A DNA stretch of 64,000 bases from Rostrohypoxylon terebratum (GCA_022497145.1 MU385873.1:248001-312000), one strand, 5' to 3'. Positions 44,385 to 57,510 are shown, counted from the stretch's first letter. A program made the numbers and translations. The notes: generated from the letters alone by a model not told the origin.

Positions 44385-45804
44385 GATTGACGATTACTTG
44401 GGTATCTAATAGAAGCTCATTGGCCGGATAGGAACTTGGAACTTTGGGAACACTTGCGTAAGCTACCTTACTAGTAGGCAAGACGGAAGACGAGATAACG
44501 AAATTGAGTCCAGACAGCACAAGACGAGGAGTTGCACCTGTATACCTAGTAGATATTAATAGAGAAGAGAGGAAAGATGGGACAACGCAAGACACGACAT
44601 ATGCTAGGAAGAACTGGAACAGAACTGGGACTGCAGATCAGATTGAATCAAATCAGGTACGCGAGTAGAGCTTGACCACGACTATCTCATTCAGGTAAGC
44701 CGTTGGCTTAGTGGTTGGTACACAACTTACTAGCAATCTGTGGAGGAGCTCGGATGTAATGGATGTAATGGATGGATGTGATGGATGTAGTGGAATTAGT
44801 GGAATGATAGATGTAGCGAGCTAGCCGGGTTCAACCATCCCCAGTTGTTCTAGGTTGTTTAATTCAATGTTGTTTGTTTGTTTGGGTTTGGCTTTGGGTT
44901 TTTAGGTGTTCTAGCCGCGGCGAATGTATGAAGACCTTAGGACCTTAGGTCCTAGGTCCTAGGTACATATAGCTAAAAGTATGTATTACCCAGTAGCTTC
45001 CGACTAGTCCCCAGTATTTCCAGTCTTCTCACCTCCTTATCTCTCCGAAACGCTAAATTTTGTTCAAGAAATACATATGGACATGCACAATACATATCAA
45101 TATGTAACACATAGCTTGTGATGAGCATTGTGATCCGTCATGAGGGGAAATAGAAAAGCATGTGCGGGGTGTATTGGGCGTGTTGGGTGTAATGACATCA
45201 TTAGGCAGGTATACATCCCCGACCGAGCACATAAGCACATCCACACGTCCATGGATGCTTACCTAGGTACATGTACTGCTACCTTACACACTATCTATAC
45301 CTCGTATGTATATCAATAGTGTATCGAACGCCAACCACGCGAGATCCGTACATTACCTGCCATGGCTGGATCCAAAACAGAATGGACGCCAAAATAAATC
45401 GCGGCAACGGAGCCAGTTCTACGAAAATAAAAGAATAACCTAGAAGCTTAGAAGCCCTAGGTCTTAGGTCTTAGGCCCTTTAGTAAGTCCTTGCTAACTA
45501 ACCCGTCATTCGGGAGGAAAAAAAAGATATAGTAAGTTGGTTGCATGGCTAGAAAGCTAGAAGGCTGGAAAATTGGAAAGTTGGAAATGGTCAAATTGAA
45601 AAAATTAAAGGTCATCCATCATATGCCATCTGGCCGAATCTACCTGTATCCTCGAAACAGTCATATTCAGAGACAGGGGTGAAGGGTTTAATGTCGCCAG
45701 TCTAACATTAACTCCGGCGTCGATCCAATAAGCATGCCCCCTTAGTATTGGCCATTGAATCAATCCCAAATCGACCACAAGCGAAAAAAAAATTAACGTA
45801 GTCA
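44385..45804. other. Intergenic region with simple repeats
   Basis: 1.4 kb between GH63 (promoter side) and the RasGEF gene (3' side). It contains a GATGTAATGGATG-type repeat at about 44751-44810 and CCTAGGTC units at 44934-44966. No gene is seen. Confidence 0.55.
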
Positions 45805-48449
45805 TTACGATTTTGCAAACCACGGGAACTTTTTCTTCCCAGTATCTATAGGGCCACCGCTAGGAGATTCTACCTGGACACTGCGCTGATAGATGTCCTT
45901 AGATGCCAAGTTAGCGAGCATTCTACTCGAATAAATGCACAACAATAAAACGAATCCCGCCTTACCTCTTCGTCCGTAGGCATTAGACAGTCTAGAATGA
46001 GTTCTCTTGCCGTGTCGTGCTTGGATAGGTTTGGATAGGGTGTACCCTGGCTCTTCATGATAGGCAGGAGGATTTCCCCTAGAATCTCGAATTTCTTCCA
46101 GTTTATTCGGTCTCCCTGTGGTCCCACCAGCGTCATGCTACCCTCTTCGGCCGATACAAGGTCCCTACGATGTAACGGAATGAAAGGGATGCGTGGTAGT
46201 GGCGAGTTTTCCCAGGCGAGTCGATAGGCGAAATGACTCTTTTGTGTCCCCATTAGGAGTACCAATCTCGCAAACCGCTTTTGGACGTCTGCTGGCACAA
46301 GCGCCCTAGTCTGGGAGAGACGATGGATAGCTGTTCCGTTGATGCCGGCAAGCACAGCTGCAAGGCCGTTGTAATTGTTGAGCTGCCTTAACTTTAGGGC
46401 GATGTTCATGAACTTCTCCAGCATCTGGGCGCGATGCTTGGCCTTGTCTCGCATGAGGATAAGGTTAGACACCCAGACCGCAACGTGGTTGAAATGGGCA
46501 ATCATTCGGTTTACGTTCTTCATAGCTCTGCACTTCTCCTTCTGCTCAGTAGATAGGCTGACATGCCGAACCAAATCACGTATTCTAATCGAAGAAAACA
46601 TGACCCAATCGATGCGCGTCATCTCATCTGCGATATCGTCATTTTGTGTGTCCATAAATATGTGATATCGAAATTTGGTCAGGGGCAAGGTGTACGTGGG
46701 CACCATTGTCGTCGCCTCTCGTTCGTAATCCTCGTACGAATGGAACTGGAACGAATGAATCTTTCCAGCTGTCCCGGAATCGGTCTGGAGAGACGAGCTA
46801 GCGGAAGGTCGACGCTCGATGAAGTCGTCGACACCAAGAGAGCTCATACTTTCTGATAAGTCGCCAAAGCGTTTCGAAGCATCCTTTGCGGCCAGTTCGC
46901 TTTCGTCTGCTATGATATCCTCGGCGCTGTCGGATTTCTCCCAGCCTGTGTCGTCGGCCTCGATTACGCTATACTCTAATGTTCGACGCATTTGTTGCGC
47001 GGCTGCGGAAAATATCGGTTCTGTAGACAAGTGTCTTACGAAATCTTCCAGTTTTCTTTTTGTTCCAGGACGTGCAAAGTCTCCAGGATAAGTAGCAACC
47101 CACTTCGCGATTACCTCAATGATACAGAGTTGCATGGCTGTCTTAGTGAGGTAATGGACAGACTTGTCGTCCTTAATACGGTCAAGCCGGGATAGGAGCG
47201 ATGAAAAAAGAACACCAGGCGTTGAAAACTTGCGATACAAGCATAGGAAAATATCCAAAAAGTTGTTGTCTGTTCTAGACATCTTAGGGGCAACAAGACG
47301 TTCTACTAATTCGTCAAAAGTAACGCCAAGTTTCTTTGCTGGCCTCTCAAATGGCGATTCGTCGCTTCGCTGCAGCAAAGGTATGTCGTCGGAGTATCTC
47401 ATAGAATCTGCGTCCGAATCTTCGATATCAAGAAACGAGGCGGTATTCTGGGAACGATCCAACCTGATGCCCGTAGTGCGCAGCATGCTAGAAACCGTTT
47501 GGTTTGGATCATCTTCCGAGTTGTCTAGAAATTGGCCGGTGACGTGGCTCCCCGTATAATCAACGCGAGGTGACCGCGCAGAACGGTAATCCGTCCCCGG
47601 CTGGGGTGGAAAGCCCCGAAGTAGTGACATATCCGAACTAGCGCGGCTATGTTTGCTATGTTGGCTTAACGGCCGGGCGTTCACTGATTCTAGTTGAGTA
47701 TCCAGGTGAGCAGCCGAAGCTGCTCTGCGCCTCGAACCTATCCCGTCGGTACCCTCCGCCTCTGTGACCATGGTTAGTAGGAGTCAGTAAACGCGAGTAC
47801 TAGATGATCACAACTTTGAAAAACGAAGGGGGGAGGGGGCCGCCTAGAGCTGTTACTTACCCAGACTCCGCAATACTAATGCCTTGAGAAGTGTAGATAA
47901 AGCTATCCTTGCACTCTCCGGCTTGTTCGCGGACGTTTTAAAGGTCGCAAGGCACGATTGGCATGCTGCAGCAACGGCCTCCGTATCAATATGCCTTGAA
48001 CTCTCTGGGTTATCGCACTTAGTAGCGACCAAGACTGCCGGCAATGATGAATTCACGAGAGCATCTATTCAGTTTAGTCTTTGCTCGTATCAAGACACCC
48101 TGTCTATATTTAAGGTATACTGTGGCGTCTACGATGACTTACTTAGGGTCTGAGGTAATTCTATGATGCTCTCTCTGTTCATCACATCATATAAGAGTAA
48201 AACGCCATTTACTCGAGGTACAATGGCACCACCCATTTGCTTCGGCCACTTGATTTGCCGATCGGGATCTACGTCGAAGTACTCGAGATCCAACTCGAAC
48301 AAAGTGACGGCGTAAGGAACATTATCGATATTAATGCGAGCGGTGGTGGGATTAGGTCCGGGGACGCGTGGTAGGGACATCGCTCTTTGTATGAAGTGGG
48401 ACTTGCCGACTCCATTGGCCCCTATAACACAAATGTTGATGCTCTCCAT
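45805..48449 (-). CDS. RasGEF protein with N-terminal degenerate small-GTPase-like domain
   Basis: Four-exon model complement(join(45805..45897, 45966..47761, 47861..48064, 48143..48449)), 799 aa. The N-terminus (about 1-170) resembles a Ras-type GTPase: P-loop GANGVGKS, YDVMNRESI, and VATKCD in place of NKxD. The DxxG switch-II motif is missing and replaced by FELDLEYFDVD, so hydrolysis is doubtful. A Ser/Asp-rich linker follows, then a RasGEF-N domain (about 315-440; GVTFDELVERLVAPKM) and a catalytic CDC25 domain (about 540-770; DMTRIDWVMFS-like, IAHFNHVAVWVSNLIL, LRQLNNYNGLAAVLAGINGTAIHRL, FIPLHRRDL). It should load GTP onto Ras/Rap-type GTPases in growth or polarity signalling. Introns are GT-AG with phases 1, 1 and 0; the third exon holds most of the protein. 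The short tail ends KKKFPWFAKS. Confidence 0.9.
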
Positions 48450-51400
48450 TGTGTCGATCGCATGTAGCCAACCCAAGAGTTGGACCTTGGCTGTATAGAT
48501 CGTACGTTCTGAGTTTCAATGGATAGAACTCGGGAAGCAATCTAGGGTGTGGATCCGGCATGGAGAGCTTCACCTAAGAGCTCTCATGACTACAATCGTT
48601 TGTATATTGCCGTCATAAGAGGTGTATTATCCCGTTTATGGTATCGATGCAGATAGGAACGAGTTGTGAATCGATGACAAGAAATTTAAAATAATATTTA
48701 CGAAGGGGCAGGGAATCAAGGGATATATTTTCGATCGTGTAATCGACAATAATCGAGGTACGGATCTGTGATCGAGGAAGCCGTGTTCGTGAAGTACGGA
48801 GTTATTGATAAGGACAGAAGAAGTTGTAGATATGGCTGTCGTGAGCCGCCCACTCGGTTGGGAATGTTCTGATCGATTATGCCGTCCTCGAGTTACCTAG
48901 GTCAAACAAAGTCTTATAGGGTTTAACGTCCGTCTTTTGCCTTGTCGAAAGCCGTTGCGAATTATCGTGCAATGTTCCACACCCGCTGTGGTTTAGGCGA
49001 CCTGATAGACTGGTGTGACAATACACTGGAAGTGCTTAGGGGAAAGTCGGATAGGTGACGAAACGAATGAGCGAGATGGCTTCAGCGATGTGAGTGTTGT
49101 GGGAGTATATCGACCAAACGAAGGGCTTTGTGGTCGTTGCGCCGTCTGACCTAAACCGCGGATATTAATTCACGAAACACGACACAAGCATGAGGGGTAA
49201 GTTCATACCAGCACGACAGTCCCTGGTCCTTCGTACTTGTATGTTACTTGTATGTAGGATCTAGTGGAGGTCAATCGTAGTAGTAGAAATGATTACAGCT
49301 TTAGGTCCGATGCGGGAAGCTCGAGGTGAAATATCCACTCGCTAGACTGGCTAGGTTCGCTAGATTCGCTAGATTCCCAATGTAGATCTTGACGAGCCAC
49401 TGCCTTGGCGGGTAGATATGGAGGAGATTTGAATAAGGTCTACGGGTACTATGTAGAAGTATGGAGATGATGTTTGAAGGTAGGTGATGCTAAGTGGAGG
49501 TCTTCATGATACGGAAGACCTACTAAGCTCGATCGCCTTCAGATTGCGACGTCGAGGGGGTCGACGGGGTCAAGGTGAGGTGAGTTCAATTATCCGGTTG
49601 CGGGTTGCGGGTTGCGGGATGAACATCCATTCATTGAATTAATCCCCCCCCTCAGCTGAAGCACTTAGAAGAGCGACCCTGTAATAAATATATGGACCCA
49701 CGGATACGGCCACTGCAATCCATGATCCCACACCTCCATTTCTCGAGTCAAAAGTGACTTGATCTATACATCCAATTATGCTTATTTTTGGTAGGCTACT
49801 GATGTACTTCGAGGTATCTAATTAGCAAGATATCCAAAAAATCAATGGAACTCCTTCCCCAGCTTAAAGATAGGAGCTTCCAAGTTCCTTACGATACCCC
49901 TGCATCCAAGCTGAGCAAGTTGCAGACTTAGGTTAAGATTTCACGTGGGCAGCGCCTGCACTTATTCAAATTCATTCCCCATATCTCGCGCACACACGAT
50001 GGATTCCATCTTGACATCTTGGTGATATTAATTTAGGTTGATTTAAGTTGAAGCCTAACTAGACTAACACAAATTCCAGATCTCTCCAATCATAATAGAC
50101 AGGCTCTACCTAGTAGGCTTCTTGCTTACCTACTAGGTACCTAGATTCAAATTACGCAGTACGTGCCTCGCTACATTGATGCATTGAATAGGAGAAAATG
50201 GGAGAAACGCGTCAAATGCAAACGGCGGTCGCTCACCACCAATCCAAAGCCGACCAGCTCCGATGTTCTTGGTTGTCTTGAATGGCAACCAAGACAAATC
50301 ATATATCTCCGAGCTATGTTGGCACCCCTATATGTGCCTTTTAAGAGCTCCTCATACGCACGTGGGTTGGTTGACCAATAGGCGACGCGCCTTCGTGTAT
50401 TCCAATTCCCACGCCACCTACGCCAAACGTCAACGCCAACGAACATAAGTACCCATATGGATTCCTCTCATCGAGTCTAAGCTATAGAAAATTGCAGCGT
50501 ATTACGCCATTGAGACGCCTAGATGGACTCATTAGGCGAACATTATGGATGCTACCTAGTAGGTTTGCCCCGAGCTCTGAATCATCGGCTTGTGGTCTGG
50601 TTCGGGGGAAGTCCGTACTTATAAATCAATGCTTTAGCCATACATCTGGAAATGGCGTCTGATATCGGTCGTCCTCCGAACGGACCCCGGCAAGCTCGGT
50701 CGCAAACGGAACCCTAGACCTAATTGGTCTCTCTTCGTGACTACCTACCTACCTAGGTCTCCTAGGAACCTTCCTAGGTAGATTCATTATACCTACTAAT
50801 AGTCATGCCAAGAGTGGCAATGGTCATATTAGCCCTAGGTCACCTATGCCGATTGACCCTTTTTGATACGTAAGGACTATTCGATGCAGGTTCATGGCAT
50901 ATTGATATGGGCACGTGAGTTTTTAAACCCCCCTTTTCTGCGACAAGGTCACTCACTAAAGATGACAGACGAAATGGCCATTATCAATGTCAGAAAATAT
51001 GAGCAGCCTGCGAGGGCGCTTCCAACACCTTGACAGCTACCCTATCTCGAAGCATCCATGGGCGTAGATGCTCACATCTCGGCTAATGTGGAAGAGCTAA
51101 CGAATTTGTGGCACAACCAATGCATTGCAACACGCCATTGGTCGAGTAACACAACGCGCTGTCGCAAGGAGTGTTACCACAATGCAGACTACCGTCAAGT
51201 TTTATATCCTCAATTTCCCCTATCATATGAAAAAGTGTGCGTATCATAAGCAAAGCAAGAGTTGGGGGAACGATATAGGAGAATAACGAGTCAATCTTCC
51301 TACCTGGTGTGTAGATTTCAATGAGAATAGAGACTTCCCTAGCATACGCCCTGAAAGCCTCGAGATGTAATCTACTTATCTGACGCCCTTCTGGACTCAT

Positions 51401-53240
51401 CTATCATGACGTTTCAGTTGTTGCGTAGTGTATTGATTGTCGATTTTCACGGTTGAAACAGTTCAAGCATATTGCACTTGAGTATATCTACCTAGGTAGG
51501 CACCGATCCTCTGGAAACTTTTGAAGGACTGCAATAGATTGGCCTACACTACAAGACCACGTCGTGTCATCTTGTAGCTACTTGTAGGTGGTATTCGTAT
51601 ATTACAAAATTCGTGAACTTATAGAGAGTTGCCCATATGCATTGGAGGTCGGCAGATCAAAACAAGGAGCATGTCTAAGTACTTTCTAAGAATAGGTAAG
51701 TAGCCTGTCCCGAGCTTATGGATCGTGGGATCGTGGTGGTAGTATATGCCTTAATTATCTAGGTAAAGGCAGGTACCTATTAAAGGCAAATGGATTTAAA
51801 GTGTGGTAGCCTTCATCTCTACATACTCTAAATCATACATGCTTCAAAGTTCAATGTTCCTACTACATATGTATGTAATCATTTGGTACACGTGCGGGTA
51901 TATACAGGTTTATACTGCACATACCTAGTTAATAGGTAAATAGTGTCGCTTAGTAATAAATCATGACAACCCAACGGACGGGATACCAGAGTATTAGGCA
52001 GTCTAGTCTAGAATTAACCTTTTATTATCTCAAGCTACATCAGCATGTAACATCCTTGGTAGCTACCAGGCACCATTCAGTCTGCCTGGTTTAACAGGAA
52101 TCGAGTCGAGTTCAGGGGCCGAAGGGAAGTTTGCTACAAGGTGAATAACACTTAAGTATCGCTTTAAGTGCTTACGCGGTAAAGTTCAATCTGATGTACT
52201 ATATTATACTAGGTAGGTATGAAGTCATTTGGACGGGTTGGCTTATTTCAAACTGTGCTAAGGTTACCTAGCCCAGGCACAGACAGTCTTGCCCCTTTTC
52301 TCGTATTAGTCATTGTACAGAAAACTATCTACCTACCCAGTACTAGGCAAGTAGTGAATGATTGCTGTATATACGGGCTATACCTCGCACCCGCACCCAC
52401 GCCCGCGAAGCAGTAAAACCACAAGAAAAGCGAACCATGACCAAATATCGAATCTTCTATTGAAGAAGTATTTGTACTGCAATATTCGGTTGTCAAACCA
52501 TCCATGGATGTTCCTCGGGTAGCTGCAGTGGCTTGTAGACGACAAAGGCTAGCATTTGATATCTGCGCGTTCATGCATCTGATATGCCATGTGCGCACAG
52601 TCGAGGCTGTTTGTTATTGTATTTCAAATCCGTAGCACAGATCTCCCTGGAGATGTAATGCACCTAGCCATAATTTAACCCCGCGATTTCCTATTTCATA
52701 GTGAATCTGCCCTTGTATCGCGACTGCCATTTGGTGGTAGTTCAACAATAGCACAGTGGGCAACAACCGATTCTTGTAGATTCCCAAAGCTCCCATGACT
52801 GTTCCTGCCGTTTCTCATTTACATCCATCTCGCACCTTCACTTTCCGTCTTTTCCATTCTTCTGATTCTTCTGAGGTCCTTCTTTTCTTCTCGCACCATT
52901 TTTCACCAAAGTGCATGCCTTCTTCCTTCTCGTTAACCTTTCCTCAACCTTCCCTCCTACCTTTCGTTAACGATCTCACGACTTCCACCACCACCGTTAA
53001 CCTTACTTACATTTACATCCACACCTACGCTTTCCTTACATACCATCTTGGAACGACGTACTTCGCACTTGACTTTGCTCGGAGCAACTCGGTAGCAACG
53101 ACTTTATCCAAACTTGCTAGGTTATCTTAATTTTATCTAGCAAGGAGCATCGTCAACGCATCGCAGCTTCCTGCTGATCACCACCCCCCAATCCTTTTTT
53201 CCCATGTACGCATTGACCTAATTCTTCTTTTCATCCTTTC
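48450..53240. other. 4.8-kb gene-poor region
   Basis: No recognisable gene on either strand; the longest ORFs (91-105 aa) lack family or codon features. Short direct repeats are present (GGTTGCG three times at about 49596-49617, CTAGATTCG-type at about 49341-49376), together with TACCTAGG motifs. A GC-richer stretch (48840-49620) upstream of the RasGEF gene could be a long 5' leader. A pyrimidine-rich run (52790-53240) precedes the DUF726 gene. Confidence 0.55.
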
Positions 53241-55845
53241 ATGATGGATCTCCCACGCCCATCTATCTCATCATCTGACGACGACGGCAATATGGTGCGC
53301 AACAACGTACCTCGAGGAGGCCGCCCGGCCAAAAAATTCGAGCTGGATTTAACTGATGTCTTTGATGCCAACCAGACAAGCCAGTTCACTCAGCTTGTCG
53401 GCGACCTTGCTGAAGACATAGAGAAGCAGGTCATTTCCAACTTCGACGACCTGAACCTTGGTATAATCCCCGATGACCAAGGAATCAATCCCCCTAAGCC
53501 GGAATGCCATATCATGCTTAACTTTGAGAAGCCAGAGGATCGCATCACTCTTGGATACGTCCACCCATCATCTGCCCTCATTCCGGGAGACCAGTTGGAT
53601 TTACCTACAGACCCCGATGACCTTAAACACATGCTAGGGAAGACAGACGAACAGGTCCTTCTCGACGGTGTTCGTGAACAGAGAAAAGACGCGTTAGCTC
53701 ATTGCAGCAAGTGGCGCTCGGCCGTTAAGAAACGACTCAATGATATCGTTGTCAAGAATGGCGGAGCACCTGGAAGCGTGGGTGGTCGAGGCCGAGGCGG
53801 TCGCGGTGGTCGCGGTGGTCGCGGCGGTTATGGAGGTCGAGGCGGTCGAGGCGGGCAAATTAATAATCAAGGTAATGCCAGACAGCCAGGCATCCAGCAA
53901 CAACGCACATATCCAATTGCACAGCCAATCTTCCTGCCAACCGTCCAGTCAGGCCATGCTATCATAGGAAGACACAACCAGCCAAGTGGTAAGTCTTTCT
54001 TCCGGAGCTGGCCCGTGGGTGAAGAGCAAATCTAGTCATTTGCGTATCTCTCGCCACTCCTTTTAACCTAGCTGCGCTCCCACGATATATGGTCAGAGCT
54101 AACTTCATATTTTAGGTTCTCAACTCCCGCCTCTAAACCATGCTGGCATCGAGGCCATGCATAAGGCAGCCTACCCAGCGAGAGTAACGCCTCTCAAGGA
54201 CTTGCCGAAGGAGAAACGTATGCTTATCATGCATTGCACTCTATTAATATTCCTTGGGATGGACCAGTATGGCCTATATTCGAGAATCCTTCTCGTCCGT
54301 CTGGCATTTTCGCTGGATATACCTTTGCATATTGTCTTAGATGACGAGAAAAGAGTAGCTTGCGCACTCTCGAAGATAATCATGGGTATTCCTGCCGAGG
54401 AGATAGTACAGCGACGGGCTGAAGAAGCTAGGACATCTCGACGCTGGAGGCCGGGCATGGCCACGGCAGATATAAGTGGAAAGCCTGGCATGCTCTCAGC
54501 CCCTTTAGTTGCTTCTGGGATCGGCACAGTCTTCAATAATTTCAGAATCAGTCAATCTGCTGCGGCAGGCCTTCTTGGTCCAATGAATGACAGCACGGTC
54601 GTGGTCGGTACCTTGTTTGGGCTGTATGGAGCCCGGCAAGGCGGCAAATCGATCGAGGCCCATAGAAAGGAGGTGACTGATTTCGGCCTGGTTTCGATAC
54701 ATGGAGAAAATACACCAGAGTTGGTCGATCCCAAAGACGTGCCCACCAAAGACCGCAGAATGCGAGTCGCTATTGGAATCGGAGGCATGCTGACCGGTGA
54801 GGACACCTTTATTGACCCCTGGAAGGTCGTGGGTAGTAAGAACGAGGTATACATTGTAAGATTCGATTTGGAGGCTGTGCAGGACGCAGGCGATTCTTTC
54901 ATCGCAGCCCTGAAGACAATGCCCGGTTATGAAGCTCGAAAGGAGATTGCCTCAATGAATGGTAAGGAAACCCTGCCTATCCGGCCAGATCGTAAGCTGA
55001 CATGTATATAAGTCTTTGACAGACTGCGCAACTCCTTGTGGCCTACTAGCCTTGTACAGATCAGTAAAGCTATCGACAACCCATGGTGCGTTGCGACTGT
55101 CAAGGCGGAAAAGTCAGGTGCCATCCTTGCCGACATTCTAATGAGTCGGATGTTTGGAGAGAGGTCCATCAGCCTCATGGGGTTCAGTTTTGGGGCTCGA
55201 GCCGTCTATTCCTGCCTGATGTGTCTCGCCGAGAAGCGAGCATTTGGATTTATAGAGAACGTCATTATGATGGGTGCGCCGTGCCCAACTGAAGTCCGAA
55301 CTGTTTCTGCTATGAGGAGCGTCGTGAGCGGACGTTTTATCAACGTTTATTCTAACCAAGACCATATGCTTGGCTTCCTGTATCGCATATCGCATTGGCC
55401 CATGGGTATTGCGGGCTTGCAACCTATCCACGGAGTACCAAACATCCAGAACGTGGATGTAAGTGATATAGTTACCAACCACTTTCAGTGGGCCTACCAT
55501 CTTGGCTATATGCTTGCCCTAGTTGGTTGGGAAGATGTGAATACATCTCTTATCTCTCATCGACAAGGAGAGCTGCGTACCTTCACAGAGAACCTTAAGC
55601 AGTTCGACGAAGAACGGGAACGACAACTCAAGAACAAGAAAGGCGCAACTTCCAACCATCAACAGAAAACCACCAAGGTGGAGCATGGTCGAGTAGTTGC
55701 AGGTGTTCCTGCGAATACGGGCACAGGCACGGGCACGGGCACGGGAGCGGCTGCGGCTGCGGCAACAGGTCCTGGTACGGGTCCTAATACCAATACAAAC
55801 AAGGGCGCAGGCAAACGACGTGGTGGAAGAAAGGGAAAGAAGTAG
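53241..55845 (+). CDS. DUF726 (TMCO4-like) alpha/beta-hydrolase protein with RGG box
   Basis: Three-exon model join(53241..53988, 54116..54961, 55013..55845), 808 aa. The C-terminal half is DUF726: IGGMLTGEDTFIDPW, SLMGFSFGARAVYSCL with nucleophile-elbow GFSFG (Ser about 590), VIMMGAPCPTE and INVYSNQDHMLGFLYR ... GIAGLQPIHG. An RGG/RG-rich region (about 181-205) and an acidic N-terminal third precede it, which is unusual for this membrane-associated family. The C-terminus has a Gly-Thr repeat encoded by a GGCACG hexanucleotide run (55717-55748) and ends RRGGRKGKK. Introns: GTAAGT/TTTTAG and GTAAGG/TATAAG, phases consistent. ATG ATG tandem start at 53241/53244. The hydrolase substrate is unknown. 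Confidence 0.87.
55717..55750. repeat. Coding hexanucleotide GGCACG-type repeat
   Basis: About five units encoding Thr-Gly dipeptides near the C-terminus of the DUF726 protein; the one A (ACAGGC) interrupts it. Length variation is expected here. Confidence 0.85.
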
Positions 55846-56208
55846 TGCTGACGTCCGGCGAGGCGGCTATTTTTCTTCTAGGATCACTAAGGCGGAAAAG
55901 ATACCCGGTATTTCTTGTTTTAGGCGCCGGTTATGGGGAGTTGGCTTTCTCCGTTCTCAGTATCGTAGAGGCCTTTTTTTTCTATGGTATAGGAACAAGA
56001 GGTTTGCAGGCTATGAAATTCCCTTCTGGAAGATATCCGTCCTGGAAGATAGTGATAGCATTCCTGGTTAAGGTATACAGATAGATGAAGTTAGTATAGC
56101 TCGGGCGTTTGTTGTACTTACTTGCCTCACATACCCTATTCACATACCAGAATGCATACCAATCACGTATATTACTTTTCAAGTCTCTTGTTTCCAACCG
56201 TGACCTCA
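55846..56208. other. Convergent intergenic region
   Basis: 363 bp between the stops of the DUF726 (+) and GatF (-) genes. Presumed 3' UTRs; nothing else is seen. Confidence 0.6.
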
Positions 56209-56877
56209 CTATCCTGCTTGCGTCGGATCTGTCGATCCAGTCCTTACAACAAAGTAACGTCCTGCAGTCTCGCTGGCGCCACCAAGAACATCCCAATCCT
56301 CTACTGAAGAGTCAGTCTTATCCTCTACCTTTTGCTCTCCTTTAGCCGTATTTTCCCCTGACCGCCGCCGCCGGGGACGCCGTGCATGCCCAACAACGAC
56401 CTCCTTCGCAAGGGCCTCCTTCAGTTGGTCTAGGCCAATGGTCTGCTCGCGCATACCTTGTGTTGTCTCGTCGCGGATAGCGCGTAGCGACTCTACGCCC
56501 GTCGTGTCTACTTCTCGGATCGCACGTACAAATTGAAGCTGCGACTCGAGGGTCGAGAGCATCTTCGATTCTTCCTCCTTGGACTTGGGGGGAGGCAGGG
56601 CGGAGAGCCGCAGCAGGTGGTGCAGGGTTTGTGAGGTGATTGTCGGAGAGTCATTTGTTGTAGATTTTGTAGATTCTGTGGAGGAAGTAGGTAGGAGGGA
56701 GCGGACGGACCATGTCGGCTTTGAGAGGATGCTCGCGAGGTCTGGGGTCGTTTGGGGAGCCGAGCTTGAGCCTTGTCGAATGCTGCTGGTGGATGTTGGA
56801 CGGGGTAGACGGCTTCGGAGGGATTGAGATGATTGGCGGAGTGCCGCGCGGCAATGGCTGCGTACTGTTGATTTCAT
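56209..56877 (-). CDS. GTF1: Mitochondrial glutamyl-tRNA(Gln) amidotransferase subunit F/Gta3-like
   Basis: Single exon, 222 aa. The N-terminus (MKSTVRSHCRAALRQSSQSL) is an Arg/Ser-rich mitochondrial presequence. A GatC-like central part reads LHHLLRLSALPPPKSKEEE, QLQFVRAIREVDTTGVESLRAIRDET, and the C-terminus WDVLGGASETAGRYFVVRTG fits the fungal Gta3/GatF family. This fungal subunit stabilises the GatFAB complex, which converts Glu-tRNA(Gln) to Gln-tRNA(Gln) for mitochondrial translation. I know the family only in outline, so the symbol is tentative. No intron is required. Confidence 0.72.
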   Translation of the reverse strand: MKSTVRSHCRAALRQSSQSLRSRLPRPTSTSSIRQGSSSAPQTTPDLASILSKPTWSVRSLLPTSSTESTKSTTNDSPTITSQTLHHLLRLSALPPPKSKEEESKMLSTLESQLQFVRAIREVDTTGVESLRAIRDETTQGMREQTIGLDQLKEALAKEVVVGHARRPRRRRSGENTAKGEQKVEDKTDSSVEDWDVLGGASETAGRYFVVRTGSTDPTQAG

Positions 56878-57510
56878 GACTGCTCAAGTAATTCTACAAG
56901 ATATACAAGATATGTGATTTGATTGTTATATGAGAGATCAGGGAATGATCAAGAGACCGAAATCTGGCTTGATTTGTTCCTCGAGGCTTGGATGATTTAC
57001 TAGGAGGGAAGATCCTTGTTAGAGATGAAGTTCTTGAGGCTGAACGGACTGAACGGAGCCATTGGCTTGCATTGTACTGGACATGAACTCTGCAGGTATA
57101 TACTAGATTCCATTAATATTAAAGGTCTATCGTAGCGTAATTGACAAAACCCCTTTGTAGACAGCATCAATTGGCATTTCTTTTTATCCAAAAAAATCGA
57201 TTTATCAAATCGCTGTGTTCTTTTGTGAAAATGATAGATAAACTTTCTAGGTACCTCCTAGGTACATCAGGGCCCGTTACAGGGGTGTGCTTCGATGTGA
57301 GACAGGCGATGTCATAGCTCCGAGACTTACCTAGCGTTTAGCAGCGTTAGCAGCGTTAGGTAGCCGTGTCGCAACTCCAAACTGCGCCTTCCATATCGCT
57401 ATCCTTACTCCTTTGTCATCAACGTTAGAGCAAACGATAAAATCAGAGTATCGACATTTCCCATCACTCATTTCTCTTCTCGATTATAGTACGAATAAAC
57501 CCAAACGATC
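56878..57510. other. Divergent promoter region
   Basis: 0.63 kb between the GatF (-) and Sec17 (+) starts. It contains AGCGTTAGC repeats at about 57336-57358. No gene is seen. Confidence 0.6.

Noticed and set aside
44699..44835. tRNA-like A-box (TGGCTTAGTGGTTGG) and B-box-like GGGTTCAACC
   Set aside because: They are about 118 bp apart with no cloverleaf pairing that I could form, so a tRNA gene is not supported.
50163..50446. Overlapping ORFs on both strands near 50.2 kb
   Set aside because: The mirror-image open frames are of chance length, and neither has family features or splice partners.
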